A stretch of 64,000 bases of DNA, from positions 4,648,437 to 4,712,436 of the forward strand of contig OX638355.1 in the NCBI GenBank assembly GCA_951813285.1, in the 5' to 3' direction. Under the pieces are notes generated by a model. That model searched no databases. It saw only the letters and a program-made list of their open reading frames with translations, and had not been told where the DNA came from. The translations under genes and the position numbers were made by a program. Source of the DNA: Terriglobia bacterium (GTDB taxonomy: Bacteria; Acidobacteriota; Terriglobia; Versatilivoradales; Versatilivoraceae). Below, one piece after another: positions 47,655-56,567 of this stretch; the stretch's first letter is position 1; the number at the start of each line of letters is the position of its first letter.

Positions 47655-47809
47655 AGTGTGAAGAGGGGGTCAGCGGAGGGTTTTGGGAGCAGACGAGCGC
47701 CGTGTGACGTGGATGCGCTTAAACGATTACACCGAGACCGACAAGATGCTTCACGTGTCGATCAAATAACTATCCACTAACCACTCTCCACTGATCACTA
47801 TCCACTAAC
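47655..47809. other. ABC gene spacer with direct repeats
   Basis: Between the ATPase and permease genes there are GTGTGAAGTGTGAAG words after the stop codon and two copies of ACTATCCACTAAC before the permease start. They resemble the small tandem repeats seen in many intergenic regions. No gene. Confidence 0.6.
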
Positions 47810-50800
47810 ATGGCCTCCATCCCCCTGACGCGACGCAGCCTGGTCCACTACCGGCGCACCCACCTGGCGGTGGTGGCCGGCGTGGCCGTGGCCGTGGCGG
47901 TGCTGACCGGATCGCTGCTGGTCGGAGATTCCGTGCGCGGCAGCCTGAGGCGGCTGGCCCTGCAGAGGCTGGGCGCCGTCCATTGGGTGATAACCTCCAC
48001 CGTTTATTTCAGAGAGGTCCTGGCCAGGGAGATGGCCGCCCATCCAGACTTCTCCCGGTCCTTCGGCGCCGTCTGCCCCATTCTGGTTCAGGAGGGCCGG
48101 CTCACCCATCCCGAGACCGGGCGCCGCGCCGCCGGCGTTTCGGTCTATGGAGTAGATGAACGATTCTGGCGATTTCAGGGCATGGAGCCCGAACAGATCC
48201 TCGAGTCCGGGCCTCCATCCGGCCGCCGGGTTCTGCTCAGCCCCGAGGCCGCCAGAGACCTGGGGGCTGAGGCCGGAAGCCCGATTCTGCTGCGGCTGGA
48301 GCAACCCTCCAACGTGCCCCGCGATTCCCTGCACGGGCGCCGGGACCGGGTGGGGCGAACGGTGCGCCTTTCGGTCGGCGGCATCCTCCAGCCTTCCCGG
48401 ATGGGCGAGTTCTCGCTGAGCCCCGGTCAGGGGCCGGTACGGGCCGTCTTCGTCCCCCTGCGCCGCCTGCAGCGGGACCTGCAAGTCCCCGACCGAATCA
48501 ACACCCTGCTGGTCAGCCGAGCCGACCCCGGTCGAAAGCCGACTTCCGACCCGGAGCGGCCGGATGAACTGGTGGGGATTCTCCGGGACGTCTATTCGCT
48601 GGAAGATTCCGACCTGAAGCTGCGGGTCCTGGAGCGGCAGCAGTGCCTTTCGGTGGAAACCGAGGGCACTCTCATCGGCGAGGGACTGGCTGCCCGAGTC
48701 CAAAGCGCCACCGAGGCCCTGGGGCTTCGCACCCGCTTCCTGTTCACCTACCTGGCCAACACCATCCGCAAGGACGGCCGGGATATCCCCTATTCGCTCG
48801 TCACCGCCCTCGACTTCGAGTCCTTCGGCCTGCCGCCGGCAAGCGCCGGCGCGGAGCTGCCGCCGGTGGTGCTGAACCGTTGGGCCGCCCGGGACCTGGA
48901 AGCCCGCCCCGGAGACCTGCTGGAGCTGGACTACTACCTCTGGGCCGAGCAGGGCCGGCTGCTGACCCGATCCGCCGGATTTCGCCTCAGCGGGGTGGTC
49001 CCCATGGAAGGCCCCCTGGCCGACCGGGACTTGGCGCCCGCCTACCCCGGCATTACCGAATCCAGGACCCTGGTGGATTGGGACCCTCCCTTTCCCATGG
49101 ATCTGGGACGCATTCGTCCTCGGGACGAAGACTACTGGGAGGAATATCGCACCACGCCCAAGGCCTTCATCCCCCTCAAGGTCGGCCAGGAGTTGTGGCG
49201 GTCCCGCCATGGCCGCCTGTCCTCGATCCGGATCTACCCCCCCACCGAGTCGCCGGCCGCCGGGCCGGAGGCGCTCCAGGACCTTCGCTCCCGCCTGGAA
49301 TCCGAGCTCAAGCGCACCGCCGATACCGCCCAATTCGGTTTTTCGCTGCGGGCGGCCGGGGCTCAGGCCGAGCAGGCCTCCCGGGGGGTCACAGACTTCG
49401 GGCAGTATTTCGTCTACTTCAGCTTCTTCCTGGTGGTCTCGGCTCTGCTGCTCACCAGCCTGTTTTTCAAGCTGGGCCTGGAACAGCGCGTCCAGGAGAT
49501 TGGATTGCTTCGAGCCCTGGGGTTCGACCCTGCCGGAATCCGCCGACTGTTTCTCAAGGAGGGCGTTCTGCTGGCGGGTCTGGGCACGCTGTTGGGCCTG
49601 GCCGGGGCTCTGGGCTACACCTCCCTCATCATGCTGGGACTGCGCACCTGGTGGGTGGATGCCGTGGGAACCACCCAGTTGAGGCTCCACTTTTCGGGGT
49701 TATCTCTGCTGGCCGGCGGCCTGGGCGGGATTCTGACCGCCCTGATCTGCATCGCCTGGGGCCTGAGGAGGATGGCGTCCATCAGCCCGCGCACTCTGCT
49801 GACAGGCTCCTGGCTCTACCAGGAGGCCGGACCGACGGCGGCCGCCCCGCCTCTGGGCCGGAAGAGCGGGGAGAGCGGAGGCGCGGCGGCAAAAAGACGC
49901 TCTGGAAACCGGCGGCACGGGCCGGGCCGGGCCGGAACCACCCTCCTGCTGGCCGCGGCGGCCCTGGGATTCCTGCTGGCCAGCCTGGCCGGCGCACTCA
50001 GCCAGGAACTGGGCTTCTTTGCCTCCGGCACCCTCTGCCTGCTGGCCCTGCTTGCCTGGCAGTCGGGATGGCTGAGGCGGACGCGGCGTCCGATCCTCCG
50101 GCCCCAGGGCGGCTGGGCGGTTTCCCGGCTGGGATTCCGCAACGCCACCGTCCGTCCGGGCCGCAGCCTGCTGTGCATCGCCCTGATTGCATCGGCCACC
50201 TTCATCATCGTCACGGTTGAAGCCTTTCGACGCACCGAACGCTCCAGCCCGCACGACCGCCAGTCGGGAACCGGCGGATTTTCCCTGGTGGCGGAATCCC
50301 TGCTGCCCATCCATGACGACCCCAACTCCCCTTCGGGCCGTGAGTCCCTGAACCTGTCTTCGGACGACACTCCCGCCCTGGCAAACCTCGCCTTCAGCCC
50401 CTTCCGGCTGCGGCCGGGCGACGACGCCAGCTGCCTCAATCTCTATCAACCGGCCAGCCCCAGAATCCTGGGAGCTCCCGACTCCTTTCTCTCCCAGTCC
50501 CGATTCCGGTTCCAGGCCACCCTGTCCGGCCCCCATGGAACCCGCAACCCCTGGCAGCTCCTTAACCAGGAATTGCCGGGCGGCGTCATTCCTGTCATCG
50601 CCGACGCCAACTCGATGCAATACGTCCTGCACCGGCAACTGGGGGAAGAACTGGTGCTCAACCCACGCGGAGAGTCGCCCCTGCGCCTTCGCCTGGTGGC
50701 AGCCCTGAGGGACAGCCTGTTCCAGTCGGAGCTGATCATGTCGGAAAAGCACTTCCTGAAAGCTTTTCCCCGCATCGAGGGCTTCCGCTTCTTCTTGATG

Positions 50801-51301
50801 GAAACGCCCCCGGGCACCGGTGAGGAGGTTACGGCAGCGCTGGAAGACCGTCTCTCCGACTACGGCTTCGACGTGGTCCCCACGGCCGTGAGGCTGGCCG
50901 CCTTTCATCGCGTGAACAACACCTACCTCTCCACCTTTCAGGCCCTGGGCGGCATGGGGCTCCTGCTGGGCACCTTCGGCCTGGGCGTGGTGCTGCTGAG
51001 AAATGTGCTGGAACGCCGCAGGGAAATGGCATTGATGAGGGCCGTGGGATACCACGCCAGCCACCTGGCGCGGATGGTGATCTCGGAGAATTTTCTTCTG
51101 CTGGGCTGGGGACTGCTGTTTGGAGTCTTCTCGGCGGCGGTGGCCATCGTCCCGGCCTGGCGATCCACCGGAGGACACCTCAATCTGACAGCCCTGGCAG
51201 GCCTGTTGTTGGCGGTCCTGGCCGCCGGCCTGATCTCCTCACTGGCCGCCGTCCGGGCGGTGTCCCGCTCGCCGGTGGTGCCGGCCCTGCGTGCGGACTG
51301 A
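47810..51301 (+). CDS. FtsX/MacB-family ABC transporter permease, two-lobed
   Basis: 1163 residues. An N-terminal membrane segment (LAVVAGVAVAVAVLTGSLLVG) is followed by a long periplasmic domain, then an FtsX block near residues 530-660 (FVYFSFFLVVSALLLTSLFF; ALGFDPAGIRRLFLKEG, the typical coupling loop). Membrane helices around residues 700-760, a second periplasmic domain and a C-terminal FtsX block (MGLLLGTFGLGVVLLRNVLERRREMALMRAVGY) complete it. This fuses two FtsX units in one chain, unlike LolC/LolE. With the ATPase at 46977 it forms an exporter of unknown cargo. Confidence 0.9.
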   Translation: MASIPLTRRSLVHYRRTHLAVVAGVAVAVAVLTGSLLVGDSVRGSLRRLALQRLGAVHWVITSTVYFREVLAREMAAHPDFSRSFGAVCPILVQEGRLTHPETGRRAAGVSVYGVDERFWRFQGMEPEQILESGPPSGRRVLLSPEAARDLGAEAGSPILLRLEQPSNVPRDSLHGRRDRVGRTVRLSVGGILQPSRMGEFSLSPGQGPVRAVFVPLRRLQRDLQVPDRINTLLVSRADPGRKPTSDPERPDELVGILRDVYSLEDSDLKLRVLERQQCLSVETEGTLIGEGLAARVQSATEALGLRTRFLFTYLANTIRKDGRDIPYSLVTALDFESFGLPPASAGAELPPVVLNRWAARDLEARPGDLLELDYYLWAEQGRLLTRSAGFRLSGVVPMEGPLADRDLAPAYPGITESRTLVDWDPPFPMDLGRIRPRDEDYWEEYRTTPKAFIPLKVGQELWRSRHGRLSSIRIYPPTESPAAGPEALQDLRSRLESELKRTADTAQFGFSLRAAGAQAEQASRGVTDFGQYFVYFSFFLVVSALLLTSLFFKLGLEQRVQEIGLLRALGFDPAGIRRLFLKEGVLLAGLGTLLGLAGALGYTSLIMLGLRTWWVDAVGTTQLRLHFSGLSLLAGGLGGILTALICIAWGLRRMASISPRTLLTGSWLYQEAGPTAAAPPLGRKSGESGGAAAKRRSGNRRHGPGRAGTTLLLAAAALGFLLASLAGALSQELGFFASGTLCLLALLAWQSGWLRRTRRPILRPQGGWAVSRLGFRNATVRPGRSLLCIALIASATFIIVTVEAFRRTERSSPHDRQSGTGGFSLVAESLLPIHDDPNSPSGRESLNLSSDDTPALANLAFSPFRLRPGDDASCLNLYQPASPRILGAPDSFLSQSRFRFQATLSGPHGTRNPWQLLNQELPGGVIPVIADANSMQYVLHRQLGEELVLNPRGESPLRLRLVAALRDSLFQSELIMSEKHFLKAFPRIEGFRFFLMETPPGTGEEVTAALEDRLSDYGFDVVPTAVRLAAFHRVNNTYLSTFQALGGMGLLLGTFGLGVVLLRNVLERRREMALMRAVGYHASHLARMVISENFLLLGWGLLFGVFSAAVAIVPAWRSTGGHLNLTALAGLLLAVLAAGLISSLAAVRAVSRSPVVPALRAD

Positions 51302-51921
51302 TCCCCGCCCGCCGGGATCGCGGCACAGCGTGCTACCACCGCCTATTTGAAACAACCGAAAAAAGACAAAAGAAACAGAGTAATCCACGAAGGAACACGA
51401 AGAACGACGAAGGGCCACTAAGGCGTTGAGGTGAACCGCGACGGGATACCTAGGTCACGAAGGGATTATCGATTCCCGATTGTTTCACTCTCGTATGATC
51501 CGCCCGGCAGAACGGGGGCGACACTTGTCTGAGATCGAGTACCCGGGGAAATTGCTGTCGCCGCCTACGCGGCTCAATTCTTAGAGAGCACGTGGTCCAT
51601 GGGCTGACGCCCACGGCTAAGTGCTGCCGCCGCCTTGGCGGCTGTCTGGAACCCCGGGCTGACGCCCGGGAGATGATCATTTAAATAAGCATCCCGCGCC
51701 CGAGCAGTGTCTTGACTTCGGAGAGAGCGGCGAAGTCGCAGTTGACCCAGGTCTGGGGAGGAAATCTCTCCTACAGACCTTCCTTATAAAGCGGCGAAGC
51801 CGCGGCAGCACTTAGCCGTGGGCGTCAGCCCATGGGAAACGTCGCCTATGGGTGTCGAGCCGCGTAGGCGGCGGCAGCAAATGCCGGTGAGCCCACGTGA
51901 AGCACAAGCCGACGCAAGGAT

Positions 51922-52257
51922 GAGCCTTTTGCAAAATTCGGCAGCGTGACCTTTGCCGGGGAGAGCCACAAAAAGCACAAGAACACAAAAAGAGCAGAAC
52001 GCTGAAAGCCTGCAAGACGTTGACTCCCGAACCCGTCGCACAAGTTCCGCGCTATCTGCATACATCCGGTCAACGCGTCGCCATGGGGATCAACTTCGGA
52101 TTGCCAAGACTCGAAATCACGAAATTCGTTTTGTGACTTTTGTGCTTTTTGTGGTGAACTCCCTTTTCCACCAGGTCGCACCCGACTATTGAAATAGGCA
52201 GAACATCGCGATTGCCGGCAAAACGACCTGTCCCACTGCCAATATTGCAAGGGGCTC
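51922..52257. repeat. R5 MITE, full copy
   Basis: 336 bp. Left end GAGCCTTTTGCAAAATTCG is identical to the 19-bp end of the IS5-like element at 59809; right end CCAATATTGCAAGGGGCTC matches its inverse at 15 of 19 positions. Inside, CCACAAAAAGCACAA and TTGTGCTTTTTGTGG form an inner inverted repeat. No transposase frame is present. Confidence 0.75.
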
Positions 52258-52322
52258 TCTCGCATGATCTGCACGGCAGGGTTGCGGCCCGGCAACCCGA
52301 CACGCTCTCTCGAGGAGCAAGA

Positions 52323-52508
52323 GTGAATGGGAGAACGCCCACCCGGGAGCGCGGGCGTCTCGCCCGCATAGGACTTGGCACCATAGTAGCGAACCCTGCA
52401 AAGGCCGTTTGGTGCACTGTTCGAGGGAATGCCCCTGGATCGCAGGCTGCTTGCACGAATAAGGTTGCGGGCGGGACGCCCGCGCTCCCGGGTGGCTCCC
52501 TCCCATGA
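52323..52508. repeat. R3 inverted pair
   Basis: Third copy of the ATGGGAG...CCCGGGAGCGCGGGCG arms, near identical to that at 2488-2670. Confidence 0.75.
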
Positions 52509-52559
52509 CGTCGGGATATCAAGGTCACGATATCGCAGATACATTCGGGCGCGGTTGGT

Positions 52560-52680
52560 CATTGAAGGGGGTCCATCCCTGTTCGTGTCCATTCGTGGTT
52601 CGTCTTTAAAAACGATCGGCAGTTTCTTCACCTTCGAATGATCCGCCCCGTCGTGGGGGGCGGGGGCCTCGCTTGCCTGT
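52560..52680. repeat. CATTCGTGG words and R1 copy before the SDR gene
   Basis: TTCGTGTCCATTCGTGGTTC at about 52580-52600 and an R1 copy at 52622-52680 of the same subtype (CCCCGTCGTGGGGGG) as those flanking IS110. Confidence 0.6.
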
Positions 52681-52750
52681 GGTACCATGCGGGCGGCAAA
52701 CGGTCCGGCCGCGACCGTCGGATCAACCATGCAACGGAAAGGAACAAAGC

Positions 52751-53524
52751 ATGAGCAATCAGTCGTTGTTCGACCTTTCGGGACGGGTGGCCCTGGTGAC
52801 CGGGGGCAGCAAGGGTCTGGGGAAGGCCATGGCGCGGGGATTCGCCAAAGCCGGCGCCGACGTGGTCATCAGCAGCCGCCACCAGGACGAGCTGGATCGA
52901 GCCCTGGTCGAGATCCTGGAGGAAACCGACAGCAAGGGCCTGGCGCTGGTGGCGGACCTGACCCGGCGAGAGGAGGCCGAGAGCCTGGCCCGGCTCAGCC
53001 TGGAGAAAATGGGACGGGTGGACGTCCTGGTCAACAATGCCGGGTCCAACACTCCCGGGCTCATCGACGAGATCCGGGACGAGGACTGGGACCGGATCGT
53101 GGAACTGAACCTCAGCTCCTGCATGGTGCTGACCCGTGCCTTGGTCCCACAGATGAAGGAACGCCGCTGGGGCCGGGTCATTCACATCTCCTCCATTATG
53201 GGGCTGGGAGGCAAGTCCACCCGCAACGTCTACAATGCCACCAAGCACGGACTGATCGGGTTGTCCAAGGCAAATGCGCTGGATCTGGGTCCCTTCAACG
53301 TCACCGTCAACTGCATCGCACCCGGCCCCTTCTGGACGGATTTGCCGGCATCGCTGCTGAACGAGGACCAGAAGGCCGTGTTCGCCCGGCGGACGGCGCT
53401 GGGACGCTGGGGCGAATCCGACGAGCTCATCGGACCGGCCCTGCTGCTGGCCACCGAGGCCGGCAGCTACATCACCGGGGAAACCCTGGTGGTCGACGGC
53501 GGGGTGATGGTCAACACGCTGTGA
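52751..53524 (+). CDS. Short-chain dehydrogenase/reductase
   Basis: 257 residues from the ATG at 52751. Classical SDR motifs: TGGSKGLGKAMA (NAD(P)-binding), VLVNNAGSN, catalytic Ser in HISSIMG, YNATKHG (Tyr-x-x-x-Lys) and VNCIAPGPFWTD. The C-terminal ETLVVDGGVMV is typical of FabG-like and glucose-dehydrogenase-like members. Substrate not predictable. It is followed 123 nt later by a class V aminotransferase-like gene. Confidence 0.9.
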   Translation: MSNQSLFDLSGRVALVTGGSKGLGKAMARGFAKAGADVVISSRHQDELDRALVEILEETDSKGLALVADLTRREEAESLARLSLEKMGRVDVLVNNAGSNTPGLIDEIRDEDWDRIVELNLSSCMVLTRALVPQMKERRWGRVIHISSIMGLGGKSTRNVYNATKHGLIGLSKANALDLGPFNVTVNCIAPGPFWTDLPASLLNEDQKAVFARRTALGRWGESDELIGPALLLATEAGSYITGETLVVDGGVMVNTL

Positions 53525-53647
53525 CCGGGATGCATGGCTGCTGACTCCTTGAAACCGGCTGAGCCGCCAGACGCGTCGCGTTTAGCGGCCGCGGGCTTGT
53601 GCCATTCTTCCCGCCGAATGATTGACTCCCTCCCGGGGTGACCCATC

Positions 53648-54913
53648 ATGACCGATTTGTCCCGACGCTCCGCCCTGCGCAGGCTGGCCCACGGCGCCGC
53701 ACTCCTGTCGGCCGGCCTTCCTTCCCAATCCGCTCTGTCGTCCAGGCTGGGGGTCGCTCCCAACCACGAAGCCTATTGGGAGCTGGTGCGGCGGCAGTTC
53801 CCCTTCCGCGAAGCCAGGGTCCCCATGAACGCCGCCAACCTCTGCCCGGCCCCGCGGGTGGTGGCGGAAGCTGTGGCGGATCTCACCCGGGACATCGACG
53901 TCGACTGCTCCTTCAACAATCGGGAGAAATTCAAGACCCTGCTGGAACTCTCCCGCAAGCAGGTCGCCGATCAACTGGGGGTAGACAGCGACGAGGTGGC
54001 CCTGGTACGCAACACCAGCGAGGCCAACAACATCATCAACAACGGCCTTCCGCTCGAGGCGGGGGACGAGGTTCTGCTGTGGGACCAGAACCATCCCACC
54101 AACAATGTCGCCTGGCAGGTGCGCGCCGCCCGTTTCCATTCAAGGGTCAAACGAGTCGAGACCCCCACCAGGCCCACCCGGATCGATCAACTGGTGGATC
54201 CCTTCGAGCAGGCTCTGGGACCGCGAACCCGAGTCCTGGCCCTGACTCACGTTTCCAACGTCAGCGGGGTGCGGCTTCCCATCCGCGAACTCTGCCAACT
54301 GGCTCAGCCACGCAACATTCATGTTCATGTCGACGGGGCTCAAACCTGGGGCGCCTTCGACCTCAACCTGCGGGAGCTTCAGTGCGACTCCTTTGCAGCC
54401 AGCAGCCACAAGTGGTTTTGCGGCCCCAAGGAAGTCGGGCTGCTCTACGTCAATCGGAACCGCATTGCCGAGATCTGGCCCAACCTGGTCTCTCCCGGCT
54501 GGGGCGGCGATGTGGATCCGGACGTGAAGGGAGCCAGGAAGTTCGAGTCCTTCGGCCAGAGGGACGACGCTCGACTGGCCGCGATCGCCACCACCGTCGA
54601 TTTTCACCGCCTCATCGGCTTCGATCGGGTGGAGGCCCGGATCTTCGAGCTGGCAGGGGCGCTCAAGGCGGGGTTGACGGCCGAGGGCTTCCGGCTGGTC
54701 ACCCCGGAGGACCCAAGACTGAGCGGAGGTGTCTGCATCATCCAGACACGGCCGGAAAAGCGCCGGGAGGTATTCAACCGACTCTACACCCGGTATGGCA
54801 TTGCGGGTGCCCCCACCGGAGGCTTGCGGCTGTGCCCCCACATCTACAACACCATGGCCCATATCGACCGGGCGATTGGCGCGGTCCGGGACATGCGTTC
54901 GATGATCGCATAA
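53648..54913 (+). CDS. Tat-exported class V aminotransferase-like (isopenicillin-N-epimerase type)
   Basis: 421 residues. The N-terminus SRRSALRRLAHGAALLSAGL is a Tat signal, so a PLP enzyme is apparently exported folded. Motifs: VRNTSEANNIINNGL (phosphate binding), LALTHVSNVSGVRLPI, HVHVDGAQTWGAFDL with the Asp that holds PLP, and the lysine in AASSHKWFCGPKEVGLLY. Members include isopenicillin-N epimerase-like, cysteine desulfurase-like and kynureninase-like proteins. The Cys-persulfide loop of desulfurases is absent. Reaction unknown; periplasmic location is unusual for the fold but known in this subgroup. Confidence 0.87.
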   Translation: MTDLSRRSALRRLAHGAALLSAGLPSQSALSSRLGVAPNHEAYWELVRRQFPFREARVPMNAANLCPAPRVVAEAVADLTRDIDVDCSFNNREKFKTLLELSRKQVADQLGVDSDEVALVRNTSEANNIINNGLPLEAGDEVLLWDQNHPTNNVAWQVRAARFHSRVKRVETPTRPTRIDQLVDPFEQALGPRTRVLALTHVSNVSGVRLPIRELCQLAQPRNIHVHVDGAQTWGAFDLNLRELQCDSFAASSHKWFCGPKEVGLLYVNRNRIAEIWPNLVSPGWGGDVDPDVKGARKFESFGQRDDARLAAIATTVDFHRLIGFDRVEARIFELAGALKAGLTAEGFRLVTPEDPRLSGGVCIIQTRPEKRREVFNRLYTRYGIAGAPTGGLRLCPHIYNTMAHIDRAIGAVRDMRSMIA

Positions 54914-54917
54914 CCGC

Positions 54918-55055
54918 TTCTTCATCCCCATCTTCGAGAACGTGGCCCACATCGGCGAACTGCCTCCCAAGGGATTCACCATCCTGGCACTGCCCATGAA
55001 GATCAAGGGCGGCAGTGGAGGTCCCCTGCGCATCCTGGCCCGCCTCGATCCCTGA
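54918..55055 (+). pseudogene. 3' remnant of a cyclase-family (kynurenine-formamidase-like) gene
   Basis: Forty-five in-frame codons ending in TGA read IFENVAHIGELPPKGFTILA then LPMKIKGGSGGPLRILARL, the characteristic C-terminus of cyclase-family metal-dependent hydrolases. The rest of the gene (about 200 codons) is missing; the remnant begins four bases after the aminotransferase stop and overlaps the 3' end of the methyltransferase gene on the other strand. It points to a past deletion or rearrangement. Confidence 0.75.
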
Positions 55056-55677
55056 CGGGGCCTTTCCGGGCCACCATCAGGTAGAGCCTGGGTTCGTCCC
55101 GATAGGCAATCACCTCCAGGCCCAGGGGCTGGAGCAGCGATTGGAACTGGACTCTCTGGGGGAGCGATTCGATGGCAAGGGGACTGGTGCGGCGAAGCTC
55201 CTCCACGAATGCCCTGCCCTCGGGATGGCTCACTACCATGCGACCTCCCGGCCGGAGCATGCGGCTGAGATTCCGGCAAGCCCGGGGCTTGTCGGCGATG
55301 TTGCCGAACATGGCGTTCAGGAAGGCGACATCCACCGAGGCGTCCTCCAATGGCAGATCGGCCACGTCCGAGTGAAGGGTCTGAACCCGGGGATGTTTCT
55401 GCTGCAGGCACTGCAACATTTTCTCGGCGATGTCGCAAGCGATGATGCGGGACGGCTTGAAGGACTCGATCAGAGGAATCAGAACCCCCACACCGGTTCC
55501 GATATCCAGCACCACTTCTCCGGGGCGCAATCCGGCCGCGCCGACCACCTCCGTCAGTCGTTCGATCACGGGCCAGGGCTGGGGGACATCGAAATCGCCC
55601 ACCCGCTCGTTGAAGTAGTCGCGCTGAGAGGGAGCAGCCATGGCTGGGGAGCATGCCTCACCGAGGGGCGATCTCAC
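55003..55677 (-). CDS. Class I SAM-dependent methyltransferase
   Basis: 224 residues if started at GTG 55677, which overlaps the upstream stop (GTGA); an in-frame ATG at 55641 gives 212. Motif I is VVLDIGTGVGVLIPLI, with acidic CDIAEKML after strand 2 and LPLEDASVDVAFLNAMFGNI near motif II/IV. RMLRPGGRMVVSHPEG is the usual post-motif. The C-terminal 20 residues cross the cyclase remnant and may be an artefact of the rearrangement. Substrate unknown. Confidence 0.82.
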   Translation of the reverse strand: MRSPLGEACSPAMAAPSQRDYFNERVGDFDVPQPWPVIERLTEVVGAAGLRPGEVVLDIGTGVGVLIPLIESFKPSRIIACDIAEKMLQCLQQKHPRVQTLHSDVADLPLEDASVDVAFLNAMFGNIADKPRACRNLSRMLRPGGRMVVSHPEGRAFVEELRRTSPLAIESLPQRVQFQSLLQPLGLEVIAYRDEPRLYLMVARKGPVRDRGGPGCAGDLHCRP

Positions 55678-56501
55678 TCTGCCGGCGCCAGTTCCACCAC
55701 CTGCTCCTTGCCGTCCCGGCTCACCCGCAGCCGGACGGTCTGTCCCTCCAGACCGACCAGCATGGAGCGGAATATACCGACCCCGGTGACGGCGTTGGAA
55801 CCGACGGCCAGAATGACGTCCCCCCGCTTGAGAGCGGCATTCTCGTTCCCGCTGACGTTGGACACCAGAACCCCATCCGTGCTGGAAAGGCCAAGGGATG
55901 CGGCCAGTCCCTGGCTGATCTCCTGCACGGTGATTCCCCGAACGCTCTCAACCAGCGGCTCGTTCCGGTCTTCCAGGTTCACCGCCGTGTCCCCCTCCAT
56001 CAGCGACCGGGCCACCAGGATGGGTTTCTGGAAGCGAAGCGCCAGGGCAATGGCGTCACTGGGACGGCTGTCCACTTCGAAATCCTTGCCTGCCGAGGTC
56101 AGGAAAATGCGGGCGTAGTAGGTGCCCTCCTTGAGCTCGCTGACCAGCACTTTCTCGAAGTTGACTCCGGCCCCCAGCAGGATGGACTTCAACAGGTCGT
56201 GTGTCATGGGGCGCGGAGCCGCCGCACCCTCCAGTTCCATGGCGATGGCTCGGGCCTCGGAAAGTCCTATCCAAATGGGAATCGCCCGAGTTTCACCCTT
56301 GTCCCGCAGGATGACCACCGGGGTGTCGGCGGTGCGGTCGAAGCCCACCCTCATCACCTCCACGGCCACGGGCCCCTGGCCCGCCTCCTCGGCCTGGCAG
56401 CCCATGATGGTCTGGCTCAGCATCACCAGCAGGAGAAAGACACGCCAGACCTCTCGCTTGCCCCGCCAGCCCTTGCCCCCGTCAATGACAATCCCGTTCA
56501 T
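55674..56501 (-). CDS. Bifunctional-nuclease (DUF151) plus PDZ lipoprotein
   Basis: 275 residues from the ATG at 56501; an upstream TTG at 56537 is possible. A signal with lipobox (LLLVMLSQTIMGC) predicts lipid anchoring. Residues 50-175 form a BFN/DUF151 domain (VVILRDKGETRAIPIWIGLSEA, DSRPSDAIALALRF). Residues 185-275 form a PDZ domain (GVLVSNVSGNENAALKRGDV, VGLEGQTVRLRVSRDGKEQ). BFN domains were described as nucleases in plants and are widespread and poorly understood in bacteria. Joining one to a PDZ domain and exporting it is uncommon outside Acidobacteria-like lineages. It is coupled to the methyltransferase gene. Confidence 0.85.
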   Translation of the reverse strand: MNGIVIDGGKGWRGKREVWRVFLLLVMLSQTIMGCQAEEAGQGPVAVEVMRVGFDRTADTPVVILRDKGETRAIPIWIGLSEARAIAMELEGAAAPRPMTHDLLKSILLGAGVNFEKVLVSELKEGTYYARIFLTSAGKDFEVDSRPSDAIALALRFQKPILVARSLMEGDTAVNLEDRNEPLVESVRGITVQEISQGLAASLGLSSTDGVLVSNVSGNENAALKRGDVILAVGSNAVTGVGIFRSMLVGLEGQTVRLRVSRDGKEQVVELAPAE

Positions 56502-56567
56502 TTTCAACCCCAGTCTGGTTGCCGATTGCGCCCGCAACGGCGCACGGCGGGTCCCCGGGGGACCGGG

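Larger units (their letters stand above)
51349..52530. repeat. Long duplicated non-coding block, copy 2
   Basis: Matches 1745-2692 in the same order and orientation. The main length difference is 234 bp inside the R5 MITE (51922-52257), absent in copy 1. It holds R2, R1 (51478-51532), GC palindromes, R5 and R3. Short frames here are disrupted relative to copy 1, so no protein is being conserved. Confidence 0.88.

Noticed and set aside
47798..49690. Minus-strand open frame of 630 codons
   Set aside because: Antisense to the FtsX permease, Gln/Gly/Val-rich shadow composition, no motif.
51784..52730. Overlapping small proteins in both strands (Arg/Pro/Ala-rich)
   Set aside because: Encoded by the dispersed repeats; the other copy of the block breaks the frames.
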